Positions 45,889 to 54,360 are shown, counted from the stretch's first letter. The stretch: DNA of 64,000 bases from Streptomyces sp. ACA25 (GCF_028200735.1 NZ_JAQKPV010000001.1:434001-498000); one strand, 5' to 3'. Program-made: numbers and translations. Notes: generated by a model not told the origin, from the sequence alone.

Positions 45889-47424
45889 TCAGCGGTGCAG
45901 CGCCAGCACGGCGTCCACCGTGTCCGCCTCGGCCGCGGTCTTGTCCTCCCGGTACCGGAGGACCCGCGCGAAGCGCAGCGTCACCCCGGCCGGATAGCGG
46001 GAGGACCGCTGCACCCCGTCCAGCGCCACCTCCACGACCAGCTCCGGACGGACCGTCACCAGCCACCCGTCGTCCTGGACGGCGAGCTGCTGGAGGCGGT
46101 CCGTCTGCCATGCCAGCAGAGTGTCGGTCAGCCCCTTGAACGTCTTGCCGAGCATGACGAAGCCGCCGTCCGGCAGGCGGGCCCCCAGGTGCAGATTGGA
46201 CAGCGTGCCGGTGCGTCGGCCGTGACCCCACTCGGCTCCCAGCACCACCAGGTCCAGGGTGTGCACCGGTTTCACCTTCAGCCAGGACGCCCCGCGCCGC
46301 CCCGCACGATAGGGGGCGTCCAGCGCCTTGACCAGCACCCCCTCGTGGCCCCGGGCCAGCACCTGCTCGGTGAACTCGTGCGCGGCCCGGCGCGCGCCGT
46401 CCTCCGCCGGGTCAACGATCTCCAGCCGGCGCACCCGCCGCGGCGCGGGCGTGATCCGGGCCAGCTCGGCGTGCCGCTCCCGCGTGGGCAGCTCCAGCAG
46501 GTCGCGGCCGTCCACGGTGAGCAGGTCGAAGAAGACCGGGGAGAGCGGCAGTGACGCCCGCGCGCCGGTGACGTCCAGCCGCGAGCCGACCCGGCCCGAG
46601 GTCTCCTGGAACGGGCGCGGCCGGCCGTCCTCGTCCAGCGCCAGCACCTCCCCGTCGAGCACGAACCGCTCCGCGGCCAGCTCGCGGGCCGCCGCCACCA
46701 CCTCCGGCAGCCGGTCGGTGATCTCGTCCAGCGTGCGGGTGTGGACAGCGACCCGGTCGCCGTCCCGGTGCACCTGCACCCGGATGCCGTCCAGCTTCTC
46801 CTCCAGCACACAGGGCGCGAGCCGGTCCATCGCCTCGTCCACATCGCGGGCGGTCTGCGCGAGCATCGGCTGCACCGGACGCCCCACCTCCAGCCGGAAA
46901 CCGTCCAGCGCCTGCGGGCCACGGGCCAGCAGCGCCTGCGCGACCGCACCCAGCGAGCCGCCCAGCATCACCGCCCGCCGCACCTCCCCCGGGTCCGCCT
47001 CCACCGCCGCCGCCAGACCCTCCACGGCGAGGGCGTCCAGCGCCCCCTGCCGCAGCTCCCCGGTGAGCAGCCCGTGCAGGAAGTGCTGCTCCCGCTCCGT
47101 GGCGGCGCTGAGCAGCTCCTGCAGCAGCCGGCCGCGCTCGGCGGCCGCCCCCTTGCCCGCCACGGTGGCGATCCGGCCCAGGGCGGCGTGCACCGCGAGC
47201 ACCGTGAGCCGCGGCTGCTCCGCAGGCGCAGGCCGGTGGGCCAGCGCTTTCGGACCCACTCCGGTCCGGCGCTGCGGCAGCCGCCCGGCCAGGTAGGTGG
47301 TCACCACGGGGGCTTCCTCGGCGTCCGTGAGGCGGAACAGCCGGGCGAGCGCCGCGACCTTCCCGGACCGGGACGAGGTGGCGGTGACCTCCGTCGAGGT
47401 CCGGGCGAGATCGGCCAGCAGCAT
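45889..47424 (-). CDS. ATP-dependent DNA ligase (LigB type)
   Basis: The 511-aa protein has an N-terminal helical DNA-binding domain and a nucleotidyltransferase domain with the adenylated Lys in EEKLDGIRV. Motif III is ERFVLDGEVL, motif IV HEGVLVKALDAPY and motif V SWLKVKP. The C-terminal OB domain ends VTLRFARVLRYREDK (motif VI). It seals nicks in repair, beside the NAD-dependent LigA. ATG 47424 is chosen because it matches family N-termini (MLLADLARTS) and the extended frame to 47535 runs through a shared leader. That leader nearly duplicates one before the glycosylase gene at 51459. Confidence 0.93.
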   Translation of the reverse strand: MLLADLARTSTEVTATSSRSGKVAALARLFRLTDAEEAPVVTTYLAGRLPQRRTGVGPKALAHRPAPAEQPRLTVLAVHAALGRIATVAGKGAAAERGRLLQELLSAATEREQHFLHGLLTGELRQGALDALAVEGLAAAVEADPGEVRRAVMLGGSLGAVAQALLARGPQALDGFRLEVGRPVQPMLAQTARDVDEAMDRLAPCVLEEKLDGIRVQVHRDGDRVAVHTRTLDEITDRLPEVVAAARELAAERFVLDGEVLALDEDGRPRPFQETSGRVGSRLDVTGARASLPLSPVFFDLLTVDGRDLLELPTRERHAELARITPAPRRVRRLEIVDPAEDGARRAAHEFTEQVLARGHEGVLVKALDAPYRAGRRGASWLKVKPVHTLDLVVLGAEWGHGRRTGTLSNLHLGARLPDGGFVMLGKTFKGLTDTLLAWQTDRLQQLAVQDDGWLVTVRPELVVEVALDGVQRSSRYPAGVTLRFARVLRYREDKTAAEADTVDAVLALHR

Positions 47425-47458
47425 GTCTCCATGGTCCCCCGGCTCCCGGCCGGACGCA
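47422..47458 (-). repeat. Leader motif, copy 1 (upstream of ligase)
   Basis: About 37 bp including the start codon, reading (on the minus strand) TGCGTCC...GGGGGACCATGGAGACATG. It aligns to copy 2 at 51457-51493 with only about six changes, two of them one-base gaps. Confidence 0.75.
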
Positions 47459-47491
47459 GCCCGGACAGCCGCGCGGGACCCATGGAAAAGG

Positions 47492-47530
47492 CCCGGCTGC
47501 CCGCGCCGGTCAGGGGCGCGGGCAGCCGGG
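47492..47530 (-). terminator. Terminator after the SH3-domain gene
   Basis: A perfect 16-bp stem (47492-47507 with 47515-47530, 7-nt loop) is followed on the minus strand by CCTTTTCC, a short U-tract. It is 24 bp past the SH3 gene stop. Confidence 0.85.
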
Positions 47531-47553
47531 ACCACATGGTCAGCGGTGCTGCA

Positions 47554-47928
47554 TCAGCACCAGCGCACGTGGTTCAGGTTCTTCACGTAGCGGGCAGCGA
47601 CCCAGCCCTGACGGTCGCTCAGGCGGTACCAGATGTTGTTTCCGGCGACGTTCTGGCCCTTGACCTTGCACTTCAGGTTGACCACGGCGCCGCGGGGCAG
47701 ACCGCCGATGACCTTGGAGTGCGTGGTCGCCTTGGCACGGATGTTGACTCCGATGCGGGAGACGACCTTGCCCTTGGCGTAGTGGTGGTGGGGGTGCGCG
47801 ACCTCCGCGGCCGGCGCGGAGGCAGGCATCCCGCGGTGCTCGGCGGCGACAGCGGGGGAGGCACCCAGGAGACCGAGGGCCAGCGCGCCCGCGGTCACAG
47901 CGACAGTGGTCTTGATGTTCTTCAGCAC
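47554..47928 (-). CDS. Secreted single-SH3-domain protein
   Basis: The 124-aa protein has a Sec signal peptide (residues ~1-30, TTVAVTAGALALGLLGASPAVAA) and a His-rich hinge (AHPHHHYAKG). One bacterial SH3b domain follows (VVSRIGVNIRAKATTHSKVIGGLPRG...IWYRLSDRQGWVAARYVKNL) with a Cys in the middle and one at the C-terminus. SH3b domains bind peptidoglycan or peptides. It is probably an exported wall-associated protein. GTG 47928 has AAGGAG 11 bases upstream; longer upstream frames lack this signal arrangement. Confidence 0.8.
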   Translation of the reverse strand: MLKNIKTTVAVTAGALALGLLGASPAVAAEHRGMPASAPAAEVAHPHHHYAKGKVVSRIGVNIRAKATTHSKVIGGLPRGAVVNLKCKVKGQNVAGNNIWYRLSDRQGWVAARYVKNLNHVRWC

Positions 47929-48134
47929 GAGGTGTTTCTCTCCTTGTGGAACGGAAGGAAGCGACCCGGACAGGCGCCGCATCGACTCCTCCACCGTCAG
48001 CCGTGCGCGGGACCGGCGCCAGCTGGCGTGCCACCTCCTCACCCGGTCAGTTCATCATCACAACCCGCTCAGCCCAACGGTGCGTCCGTCCGGGGGTCTT
48101 GCCGGAAGGCGGGGCCGCCCCCGGCCCGGGGCCC

Positions 48135-48788
48135 TCACGGCTGCCCGGCTGCCCGCCCGGCGGGCAGCTGCTGCCCGCGGACGCGCTGCACGACGCACGC
48201 TCCGTCGAAGCGCCCCTGCAGGCCGGGGAGCATCATCAGCCACAGCTGGGCGAGGTGATCCTCGATCAGCCGGCGTTCGTCCAGCGCGTCCGAGACGGTG
48301 TGCACGCCGAAGAAGGCACAGACGATGACGGTGGCGGCCTGTTCGGGCACCACGTGCGCGGCCAGGTCGCCCTCCGTCCGGGCCTGGCACAGCAAGGTGC
48401 TCAAGGTGCGGATCCACCCTTCGAACGGGCGGGGCAGAGGCTCACCGATGGCGGCCCGCTCTGCCCATAAGCGGGACCCGGCCCGGACGATGACGTCGTC
48501 CCGGAAGGCGCGGGCGACCTCGAAGCTCAGGGCCACCACCGACTCCAGGGCCGGAGCTCCGGCGGACCCGTAGCGCGCGATCAGCGGGGGCCAGGTGGCG
48601 AGCTGCTCCTGGATGATGCTGCGCGCCAGGTGCTCCTTGCTCGTGTAGTGGAAATAGATCGCTCCGCTGGTGAGGCCGGACCGGCGGCTGATGTCCGTGA
48701 TGCTCGTCCCGGCGTAACCCCGCTCGGCGAAGAGCTCCGCCGCGGCATTCAGCAGGAGACGCCGGGTGATTTCGGCGCGGTGCTGCAC
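48135..48788 (-). CDS. GBL-receptor-type TetR regulator (ArpA/ScbR-like)
   Basis: The 217-aa protein has the TetR HTH (LLLNAAAELFAERGYAG, ITDISRRSGLTSGAIYFHYTSKEHLA) that is characteristic of gamma-butyrolactone receptors. The helix around RPFEGWIRTL keeps the Trp that stacks on the ligand in ArpA/CprB (family knowledge). These proteins repress antibiotic and AfsA-type genes until the butyrolactone binds. GTG 48788 has GGAAGGA five bases upstream. It is divergent from the AfsA-like gene with a 14-bp tandem repeat between. Confidence 0.88.
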   Translation of the reverse strand: MQHRAEITRRLLLNAAAELFAERGYAGTSITDISRRSGLTSGAIYFHYTSKEHLARSIIQEQLATWPPLIARYGSAGAPALESVVALSFEVARAFRDDVIVRAGSRLWAERAAIGEPLPRPFEGWIRTLSTLLCQARTEGDLAAHVVPEQAATVIVCAFFGVHTVSDALDERRLIEDHLAQLWLMMLPGLQGRFDGACVVQRVRGQQLPAGRAAGQP

Positions 48789-48836
48789 GCTGTTCCTTCC
48801 TGCCCATTCCACCGTTTTCCCGGGGGAGTTGAATCG

Positions 48837-48864
48837 GCGACCACGTTCGGGCGACCACTTTCGG
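48837..48864. repeat. 14-bp tandem repeat in the GBL receptor/AfsA shared promoter
   Basis: GCGACCACGTTCGG and GCGACCACTTTCGG are adjacent direct repeats with one mismatch. They lie 27 bp before the AfsA-like start and 49 bp before the receptor start. The site is a possible operator. Confidence 0.7.
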
Positions 48865-48890
48865 GCACAGCGAAAAGATGCGCAAGTGTG

Positions 48891-49838
48891 ATGATCGACG
48901 TCTCATGGAACGGTATGGACATCCTGCGGAGTTCCTCCGTTCTGCGGCCGGCCGCCGGGCGGGTGAGCTGGTCCCGCACGGTCCCCCGCGAGCTGGTGCA
49001 CCGTACGGCCGTGGCCGAGGTCCTCCTGACCGATGCCCGGCCTCGCGGGCCGGGCCGGTTCGAGGTGGCCGCCCAGTGGGCCCGCGCGCACCGCACCTTC
49101 GGCCTCGGGCCGGGCGACCGGCATCATCTGCTGATCGCCGTGGAGACGCTGCGGCAGATCGGCATCTACCTGCCGTTGCGGTACTACGCGCTCGCCCCCG
49201 ACACCCGCTTCGCCCTCAGGGAGCTGATCTTCGCGCTGGCGCCTTCCGGGGCGCCCGTCGCCCGGCTCAACGCCACCGAGGTGCTGGTCGACGTGCGAGT
49301 CCGGCTTGAGGACCCCCGGGCCCCCGGCTCCCCGCCCCGGGGGATGAGGCTCGAAGCCGGCTTCCGGGCCGGGCCGGAACTGTTCGCCCGGGCGCGCGGC
49401 ACGGCGCGCTTCCTCAGCCCCGCGCGGTTCGCCGCCCTCCACACCCCGGTGCCGGCGGACCCCGCGGTGCCGTGGGCGGACACCCGTCACCTCCGGCCGG
49501 AGGAGGCCGGCGTCCCCACGGCCGGTGACGTCCTGCTGTCCGCCTCGGCGGGCGGCGCCCTGCGGGTGGATCCGGCGGACGGCCGGCACACCTTCTTCCA
49601 CGACCATCCCAGTGACCATGTGCCGGGGATGGTGCTCCTGGAAGCCGCCCGCCAGGCCTGTGTGCTGCGCAGCGCCGGCCGGCTGCGGCATCCGGCCGGC
49701 TGCCGGCTCCAGGCCGTCCGGTTCACCGCGAAGGAGGCGCCGGCCTGGATCGAGGTGGCCCCGGCCGGCCGGTCGAGTCGATTCCGGGTGCAGCAGTGCG
49801 GCGAGGTGACCGCCACCGGAGAACTCCGCTTTTTCTGA
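48891..49838 (+). CDS. AfsA/ScbA-family gamma-butyrolactone synthase
   Basis: The 315-aa protein has two AfsA hot-dog-like repeats: the first with RELVHRTAVAEVLLTDA (about 40-55), the second with FFHDHPSDHVPGMVLLEAARQA (about 240-262). AfsA couples a beta-ketoacyl-ACP to dihydroxyacetone phosphate to start butyrolactone signal synthesis. Two starts are possible: ATG 48891 (no clear RBS) and ATG 48915 with GGAA close upstream. The second residue stretch MDILRSSSVL would then be the N-terminus. It is divergent from the receptor gene and followed by a HAD phosphatase, a sensible next step. Confidence 0.87.
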   Translation: MIDVSWNGMDILRSSSVLRPAAGRVSWSRTVPRELVHRTAVAEVLLTDARPRGPGRFEVAAQWARAHRTFGLGPGDRHHLLIAVETLRQIGIYLPLRYYALAPDTRFALRELIFALAPSGAPVARLNATEVLVDVRVRLEDPRAPGSPPRGMRLEAGFRAGPELFARARGTARFLSPARFAALHTPVPADPAVPWADTRHLRPEEAGVPTAGDVLLSASAGGALRVDPADGRHTFFHDHPSDHVPGMVLLEAARQACVLRSAGRLRHPAGCRLQAVRFTAKEAPAWIEVAPAGRSSRFRVQQCGEVTATGELRFF

Positions 49839-49953
49839 CGCCGCGGGATTCCGCCACGGGTCCTTCCCGGAACGTGCTCGGAAGGATATGCGAGAAAGAG
49901 CCGGACGAGCCCGCACCAGGCGTCAATACGCGTCCTTCCGCGACGGGGTAATT

Positions 49954-49967
49954 CACTCGATCGAGTG
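49954..49967. promoter_or_regulatory. Perfect palindrome CACTCGATCGAGTG
   Basis: A 14-bp fully symmetric site between the AfsA-like and HAD genes. It is a possible regulator binding site, 33 bp before the second palindrome. Confidence 0.5.
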
Positions 49968-50000
49968 TAACTTGCTGCATTTGGTGAGCCACCCTGCGTA

Positions 50001-50018
50001 ACATAACGATCGTTATGT
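50001..50018. promoter_or_regulatory. Perfect palindrome ACATAACGATCGTTATGT
   Basis: An 18-bp symmetric AT-flanked site typical of TetR-family operators. It overlaps the likely -10 TAACAT, so a bound repressor would block transcription of the HAD gene. Confidence 0.65.
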
Positions 50019-50178
50019 CCTTTCGGGTGCCGATCCCACCGTCCGCTCCTCCCGCTCCGGTGAGGCAGGCGAACGCGTGACCCGAGCCGCCGGATGCGGC
50101 CGAGAAGCTACGGCTCCCGTGGACGGACGCGCGCCTGGGCTGCGGAAACGTTCCCCTCGCGCTACTGAAAGGAGCAGC

Positions 50179-50868
50179 ATGCGACGAACTCCCCCGCTTG
50201 CCTGGGCACTCGGCGCGATCGTCTTCGACTGCGACGGCACGCTTCTTGACTCCGAACGACACTGGGAGGAGGCGCGTGAGCGCGTGATGCGCGCCCATGG
50301 AGCCGCCAGTGACCCCGCCTTCGCCCGTGCCGTCAAGGGGCTCCACTACGACGAGTGCGGGCGGCGCATGGCCCTCGCCCTCGGCCGCCCGGCCCTCGCC
50401 GGCCATCTCACCGGTCAACTCCTCGACGTCTTCCGGGAGCTCACCGCCGGCACACCCACGGTGCTGCCCGGCGCCCGTGAGCTGGTGGAGCGGCTGTCCG
50501 GGTCGCTGCCGCTGGCAGTGGCGAGCAACTGCCCGCGCGACATCGTCGTGACGGGCCTGACGCAGGCCGGGCTGCTGCGCTGGTTCGATCACATCGTCGT
50601 TCCCGAGGGGAGCGACCGCCCCAAGCCGCGCCCCGACGTCTACTTGGAGGCCGCCCGGCGCTGCGGGGTGCCACCCGGCCAGACCCTGGCCGTCGAGGAC
50701 TCGGTGTGCGGCATGCTCGCGGCGGCCCGGGCCGGTCTTCGCGTCCTGGCGGTGGGGCCGGGGCTGCGCGACAACGACGGCGACCTGGTGGACCTCTGGG
50801 TGGAGTCCCTGGCGGACACCGATCTGCTGGCGTGGGCCGGCGGTGTGGAGCGGCCGGTCGCCTGCTGA
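50179..50868 (+). CDS. HAD-family hydrolase, likely phosphatase of the butyrolactone locus
   Basis: In this 229-aa protein motif I DCDGTLL (nucleophile Asp near residue 20) is followed by a helical cap. Motif II is VASN, motif III KPRPD and motif IV VEDSV. It belongs to the PGMB-like subclass. AfsA products carry a phosphate that must be removed, and phosphatase genes beside afsA homologues are known (SrrP in the S. rochei butenolide locus, recalled). AAGGAG lies four bases before ATG 50179. Confidence 0.88.
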   Translation: MRRTPPLAWALGAIVFDCDGTLLDSERHWEEARERVMRAHGAASDPAFARAVKGLHYDECGRRMALALGRPALAGHLTGQLLDVFRELTAGTPTVLPGARELVERLSGSLPLAVASNCPRDIVVTGLTQAGLLRWFDHIVVPEGSDRPKPRPDVYLEAARRCGVPPGQTLAVEDSVCGMLAAARAGLRVLAVGPGLRDNDGDLVDLWVESLADTDLLAWAGGVERPVAC

Positions 50869-50880
50869 CGGCTCCTCCCC

Positions 50881-51459
50881 TCACTGCTGCTTGGCGGCCC
50901 GCTTGGCTTCCTGCTTGTAGGCGCGGACCCGGGTCAGTGACTCGGGTCCGGTGATGTCGGCGACCGACCGGAAGGAGCCCTCCTCGCCATAGGGGCCCGC
51001 TGCGGCGCGCCAGCCCTCCGGGGTGACGCCGAGCTGCTTGCCCAGCAGCGCCAGGAAGATCTGCGCCTTCTGCTTGCCGAAGCCGGGGAGGGCGTTCAGC
51101 CGGGCGAGGAGGTCCTTGCCGTCGGCGGCATCCCGCCAGACCGCTGCCGCGTCACCGTCGTACGTTTCGACCAGGTGCCGGCACAGCTGCTGCACCCGCT
51201 TCGCCATGGCCCCGGGGTAGCGGTGCACGGCGGGCTTGGCCGTCAGCAGCGCGGCGAACGCCTCCGGCTCGTAGCGGGCGATCTCGTGGGCGTCCAGATC
51301 ATCGGTCCCCAGCCGCTGCGCGAGGGTGTACGGGCCGGTGAAGGCCCACTCCATGGGCACCTGCTGGTCCAGGAGCATGCCGACGAGGGCTGCCAACGGG
51401 CTGCGGCCGAGCAGCTCGTCCGCCTCCGGGTGCTGGGCGATTCGCACGGTGCGGTTCAT
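50881..51459 (-). CDS. HhH-GPD-type base-excision DNA glycosylase
   Basis: The 192-aa protein has a helix-hairpin-helix motif LPGFGKQKAQIFLALLG (about residues 120-136) and an early LAALVGMLLDQQVPMEWAF helix, as in the HhH-GPD superfamily (endonuclease III/AlkA-like). It presumably removes a damaged base. No iron-sulfur Cys cluster is seen. ATG 51459 matches the family start (MNRTVRIAQHPEADELL) and the frame beyond it is discarded. Its leader nearly duplicates the ligase leader. Confidence 0.85.
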   Translation of the reverse strand: MNRTVRIAQHPEADELLGRSPLAALVGMLLDQQVPMEWAFTGPYTLAQRLGTDDLDAHEIARYEPEAFAALLTAKPAVHRYPGAMAKRVQQLCRHLVETYDGDAAAVWRDAADGKDLLARLNALPGFGKQKAQIFLALLGKQLGVTPEGWRAAAGPYGEEGSFRSVADITGPESLTRVRAYKQEAKRAAKQQ

Positions 51460-51493
51460 GTCCCCATGGTCCCCTCCTCCCGGCCCGGACGCA
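51457..51493 (-). repeat. Leader motif, copy 2 (upstream of glycosylase)
   Basis: See copy 1 at 47422-47458. The shared string on the minus strand includes GGGGACCATGG(G/A)GACATG, with the last ATG being the start codon in both cases. Confidence 0.75.
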
Positions 51494-51620
51494 CGGGGAC
51501 CGGAAGTCGCCCGGGACGGGGCGTAACGCGTCGTCACGCTCACCGCATGGCAGCGCCTGCCCGGTCGGCGGAGACGCCGAAGGGCCCCGTCGCCGAGCGA
51601 CCGGGCCGCCTTCGGGTCAG

Positions 51621-51668
51621 GGAGCCGGTCCTGCCGGGCGCCGCGTGGCACCCGGCAGGACCGGCTCC
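51621..51668 (-). terminator. Strong terminator after the rhamnogalacturonan lyase gene
   Basis: A perfect 18-bp stem (51621-51638 with 51651-51668, 12-nt loop) begins 3 bp past the lyase stop. A second, imperfect GC-rich hairpin lies at about 51577-51616. Confidence 0.85.
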
Positions 51669-51670
51669 GG

Positions 51671-54274
51671 CTAGCGCAGCATGGCGAGCACGTTCCCGGC
51701 CTGATGGGCCAGACCGGCGCGGGCCGTCTCCGAGACCGTGCCGGCCTTCTGCTTCTCCAGCTGGGTGCGGAACCGCTCGAGGGCGTTGACCGCCGCTCGG
51801 GTGTTCCCCCGCTCGAGGTGCCGCTCGGCCTGGCCGAGCGCAGCGGTCAGCCGCTTGACGGCCGGTCCCGTCACGTCACCGCTGTCCACGTACCCGGTCA
51901 GCCGGTCCTGCAGAGCGCCGATGCTCCCCGGCGCCCAGTACTCGGGCAGCGGAACCTGCGACCAGTCGATGTCCGAGGCGAAGTAGAAGCTCGGGTACGC
52001 GGGCTGGTTGTAGGTCGTCTGCTGCCAGGCGATCCCGGTCCGGTACTGCGCGTCGTGCATGAGGGTGTACAGCTTGCGGTCGGTCACCTCGGTGCTGAGG
52101 TACATCCGGATCGCCGAGCTGTCCTCCGTGCGGACCAGCAGCTCCTCGCGCCAGTCGCCGAAGACATCCGCCACCAGCGAGGGGTTGCCCTTGGTGTAGT
52201 TGTTGGTCAGCGTGCCCTCGGCGGTCAGCAGCCGGCCGCGCTGCCAGTCCTCGATGGTCGGCGTGACGTCGATGGCGCCGTCGACGATCTGGGTGGTCAT
52301 GTCGCCGGACCAGCGGATGCTCATATTGGTGCCGGGGGTCTGTGCCCCGAGGTATTCCCCGTCCGCGGACCACAGGCCCACGCCGTGGGAGCCCCAGGTG
52401 TCCAGGCCGGGCCGGTCCGGGTCGATGTCACCCACCATCCCGCGGCCGGTGTCCACGCCGGTGTATCCGCCGTACAGGACCTCGCCGGTCGCGGCGTCCC
52501 GCAGCGCGAAGCCGTACGGTGCCCACGGGCCGCCCTCGTGCACGGAGTAGATCTCCAGGCCGGGCCGGGACGGATCGATGTCCGCCACATGCAGGGCGTC
52601 CCCGTGGCCGAGCCGCACGGACTCACCGGCGACATTGCTCTCGGGCGGCCCCTCGGCGAACGAGCTGTACAGCAGGGATCCGTCGTGGTCGATGGTGGCC
52701 GCGCCGTAGATGATCTCGTGCTTCCCGTCCCCGTCCACGTCGGCCACGCTGAGCGAGTGGAAGCCCTGGGTGGTGATCGTGCCGAACTCGGGGTCGCTGC
52801 CGTCCACGCCGTGCGGACCGTCGTTGAACGGGTTGGCCATCGGGGCGTGCCCGCTGTCGACGTACCAGTCCTCGGTCAGCCGCTCGCCGTCCCAGCGGTA
52901 GGACACCAGCGTGGTACGGGTGTAGTAGCCGCGGGCGAAGACCGCCGAGGGATGCGTGCCGTCCACGTAGGCCACGCCGGCGAGGAACCGGTCGACCCGG
53001 TTGCCGGGCTCGATGCGGCTCATCGCGTAGTCGCCCCACAGGAGCCCGTCGTCATCGCGGCCGGGCTTGTAGCGGATCGTCTCCAGTTCGGCGCCGGTGG
53101 CCCCGTGGAACACCGTCAGGTATTCCGGCCCGTCGAGGATGAAGCCCTCGAAGTCCCGCAGTTGGTTGCGCCCGCTGCGGCCGGGGGCGTAGTCGTCCAT
53201 GAAGTGGTCCGCGAGATCCTCGGCGGCCTCCCGGCTCAGCGGGTACGCGTGGCGCTCCTCGATACCGAAGGCCTCCTCCAGCGTGGCGGGCCAGTTGCCC
53301 GCCACGACCTCCGGGTGCTCGTGCCAGTCGAGGAACATCCGCACGATGTGCTCGTAGTACCCCTCGGTGCTCAGCCGGTAGTCGTCCTGGTGCGACCAGC
53401 CCGCCGCGACGTCCTCCTCCGGCAGCGTGATGAACTCCTCGGAAGCGACGCCGCCGTCCGCGTCGTAACGCGTGATCGTGGTGCCGGGCGCCGTCTTGAA
53501 CATCATCTCCGCACGGCCGTCACCGTCGAAGTCGTAGACGAGGAACTGCGTGTAGTGCGCACCGGCACGGATGTTCACGCCCAGGTCGATACGGTGCAGC
53601 AGCGTGCCGTCGAACCGGTAGGTGTCGATGTACACGTTGCCGGTGTACCCGACCTGGGAGACGTCCTTGGAGTTGGACGGGTCCCACTTCACGATGTACT
53701 CGTACCGGCCGTCGCCGGTGACGTCGCCGACGCTGATGTCGTTGGCGTGGTAGGTGTACTCCTCGCCGACCGGGGTGACCCCGTCCGCCGGCTTCTGCAG
53801 CGGCAGGTCGTAGTGGCCGTCGGCCCACGGAGTGGCGGCGTCGCTGAGGTCGACCTCCGCTCCGTCCACCACCGCCGCGACCCGGTACTCGCCGGTCGAC
53901 GTCCCGTCGGCGTCCAGGAAGTTCGTGCTGTCGGTGACGGTCGTGATCCGCTCGCCGTCCCGGTACACGTGGAAGTCGGCGCCGGTCATGCCCTCATCGG
54001 TGTGTCCGGTGACCTCGTTGCCGAGCAGCCGCCAGCTGAGGAACACGCCCTCCTCGGTGGCCACCGCCACCAATCCGCGGTCCAGATGTTCGAGCTGGAT
54101 CGCCTCCGGCCCTTGGCCGGGGGACCCCGAAGGGCCGCGCTCGGAGGGGAGTGGGCCTTCTTGTGCCGCCGCGCTGCCGGCCACCAGAAGTCCGGCCAGC
54201 ACCGGTGACAGCAGCGCGACCACCCGGCGCCGCGCCCGGCGCCGGGTGGTCGGGTGGGGTCCGTGAGGTGTCAT
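51671..54274 (-). CDS. Secreted rhamnogalacturonan lyase (PL11-like) with C-terminal FIMAH-type domain
   Basis: The 867-aa protein has a Sec signal peptide (RRVVALLSPVLAGLLVAGSAAAQ, residues ~17-39). The PL11 body (RGLVAVATEEGVFLSWRLLG; repeated VGDVTGDGRYEYIVKWDPS and VYDFDGDGRAEMMFKT calcium-binding-type propeller blades; HLDR start) resembles YesW/YesX lyases that cleave rhamnogalacturonan I by beta-elimination. The last ~65 residues (RLTAALGQAERHLERGNTRAA) match the FIMAH domain. ATG 54274 has GAAGGA seven bases upstream. Two LacI-type operators lie upstream, so induction by pectin sugars is likely. Confidence 0.93.
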   Translation of the reverse strand: MTPHGPHPTTRRRARRRVVALLSPVLAGLLVAGSAAAQEGPLPSERGPSGSPGQGPEAIQLEHLDRGLVAVATEEGVFLSWRLLGNEVTGHTDEGMTGADFHVYRDGERITTVTDSTNFLDADGTSTGEYRVAAVVDGAEVDLSDAATPWADGHYDLPLQKPADGVTPVGEEYTYHANDISVGDVTGDGRYEYIVKWDPSNSKDVSQVGYTGNVYIDTYRFDGTLLHRIDLGVNIRAGAHYTQFLVYDFDGDGRAEMMFKTAPGTTITRYDADGGVASEEFITLPEEDVAAGWSHQDDYRLSTEGYYEHIVRMFLDWHEHPEVVAGNWPATLEEAFGIEERHAYPLSREAAEDLADHFMDDYAPGRSGRNQLRDFEGFILDGPEYLTVFHGATGAELETIRYKPGRDDDGLLWGDYAMSRIEPGNRVDRFLAGVAYVDGTHPSAVFARGYYTRTTLVSYRWDGERLTEDWYVDSGHAPMANPFNDGPHGVDGSDPEFGTITTQGFHSLSVADVDGDGKHEIIYGAATIDHDGSLLYSSFAEGPPESNVAGESVRLGHGDALHVADIDPSRPGLEIYSVHEGGPWAPYGFALRDAATGEVLYGGYTGVDTGRGMVGDIDPDRPGLDTWGSHGVGLWSADGEYLGAQTPGTNMSIRWSGDMTTQIVDGAIDVTPTIEDWQRGRLLTAEGTLTNNYTKGNPSLVADVFGDWREELLVRTEDSSAIRMYLSTEVTDRKLYTLMHDAQYRTGIAWQQTTYNQPAYPSFYFASDIDWSQVPLPEYWAPGSIGALQDRLTGYVDSGDVTGPAVKRLTAALGQAERHLERGNTRAAVNALERFRTQLEKQKAGTVSETARAGLAHQAGNVLAMLR

Positions 54275-54329
54275 CACGACATCCTTCCGCCCTCGTCGCA
54301 GCCCGGTGGGAGTACGGCGAGAGCATGTG

Positions 54330-54347
54330 TTGAGTCGTTTCAGTGAG
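54330..54347. promoter_or_regulatory. LacI-type operator copy 1 (TTGAGTCGTTTCAGTGAG)
   Basis: It contains TGAGTCGTTTCA, close to the LacI-family core TGAAACGTTTCA. It is about 55 bp upstream of the lyase start. Copy 2 is 31 bp away. Confidence 0.6.
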
Positions 54348-54360
54348 GGGGTACTCGGGG

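Larger units (their letters stand above)
49839..50178. other. Gene-free 340-bp region before the HAD gene
   Basis: It contains the two perfect palindromes listed separately and a possible -10 TAACAT (49999-50004) overlapping the second one. No other gene is apparent; the longer frame running into the HAD gene from 50077 has no RBS. Confidence 0.6.
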
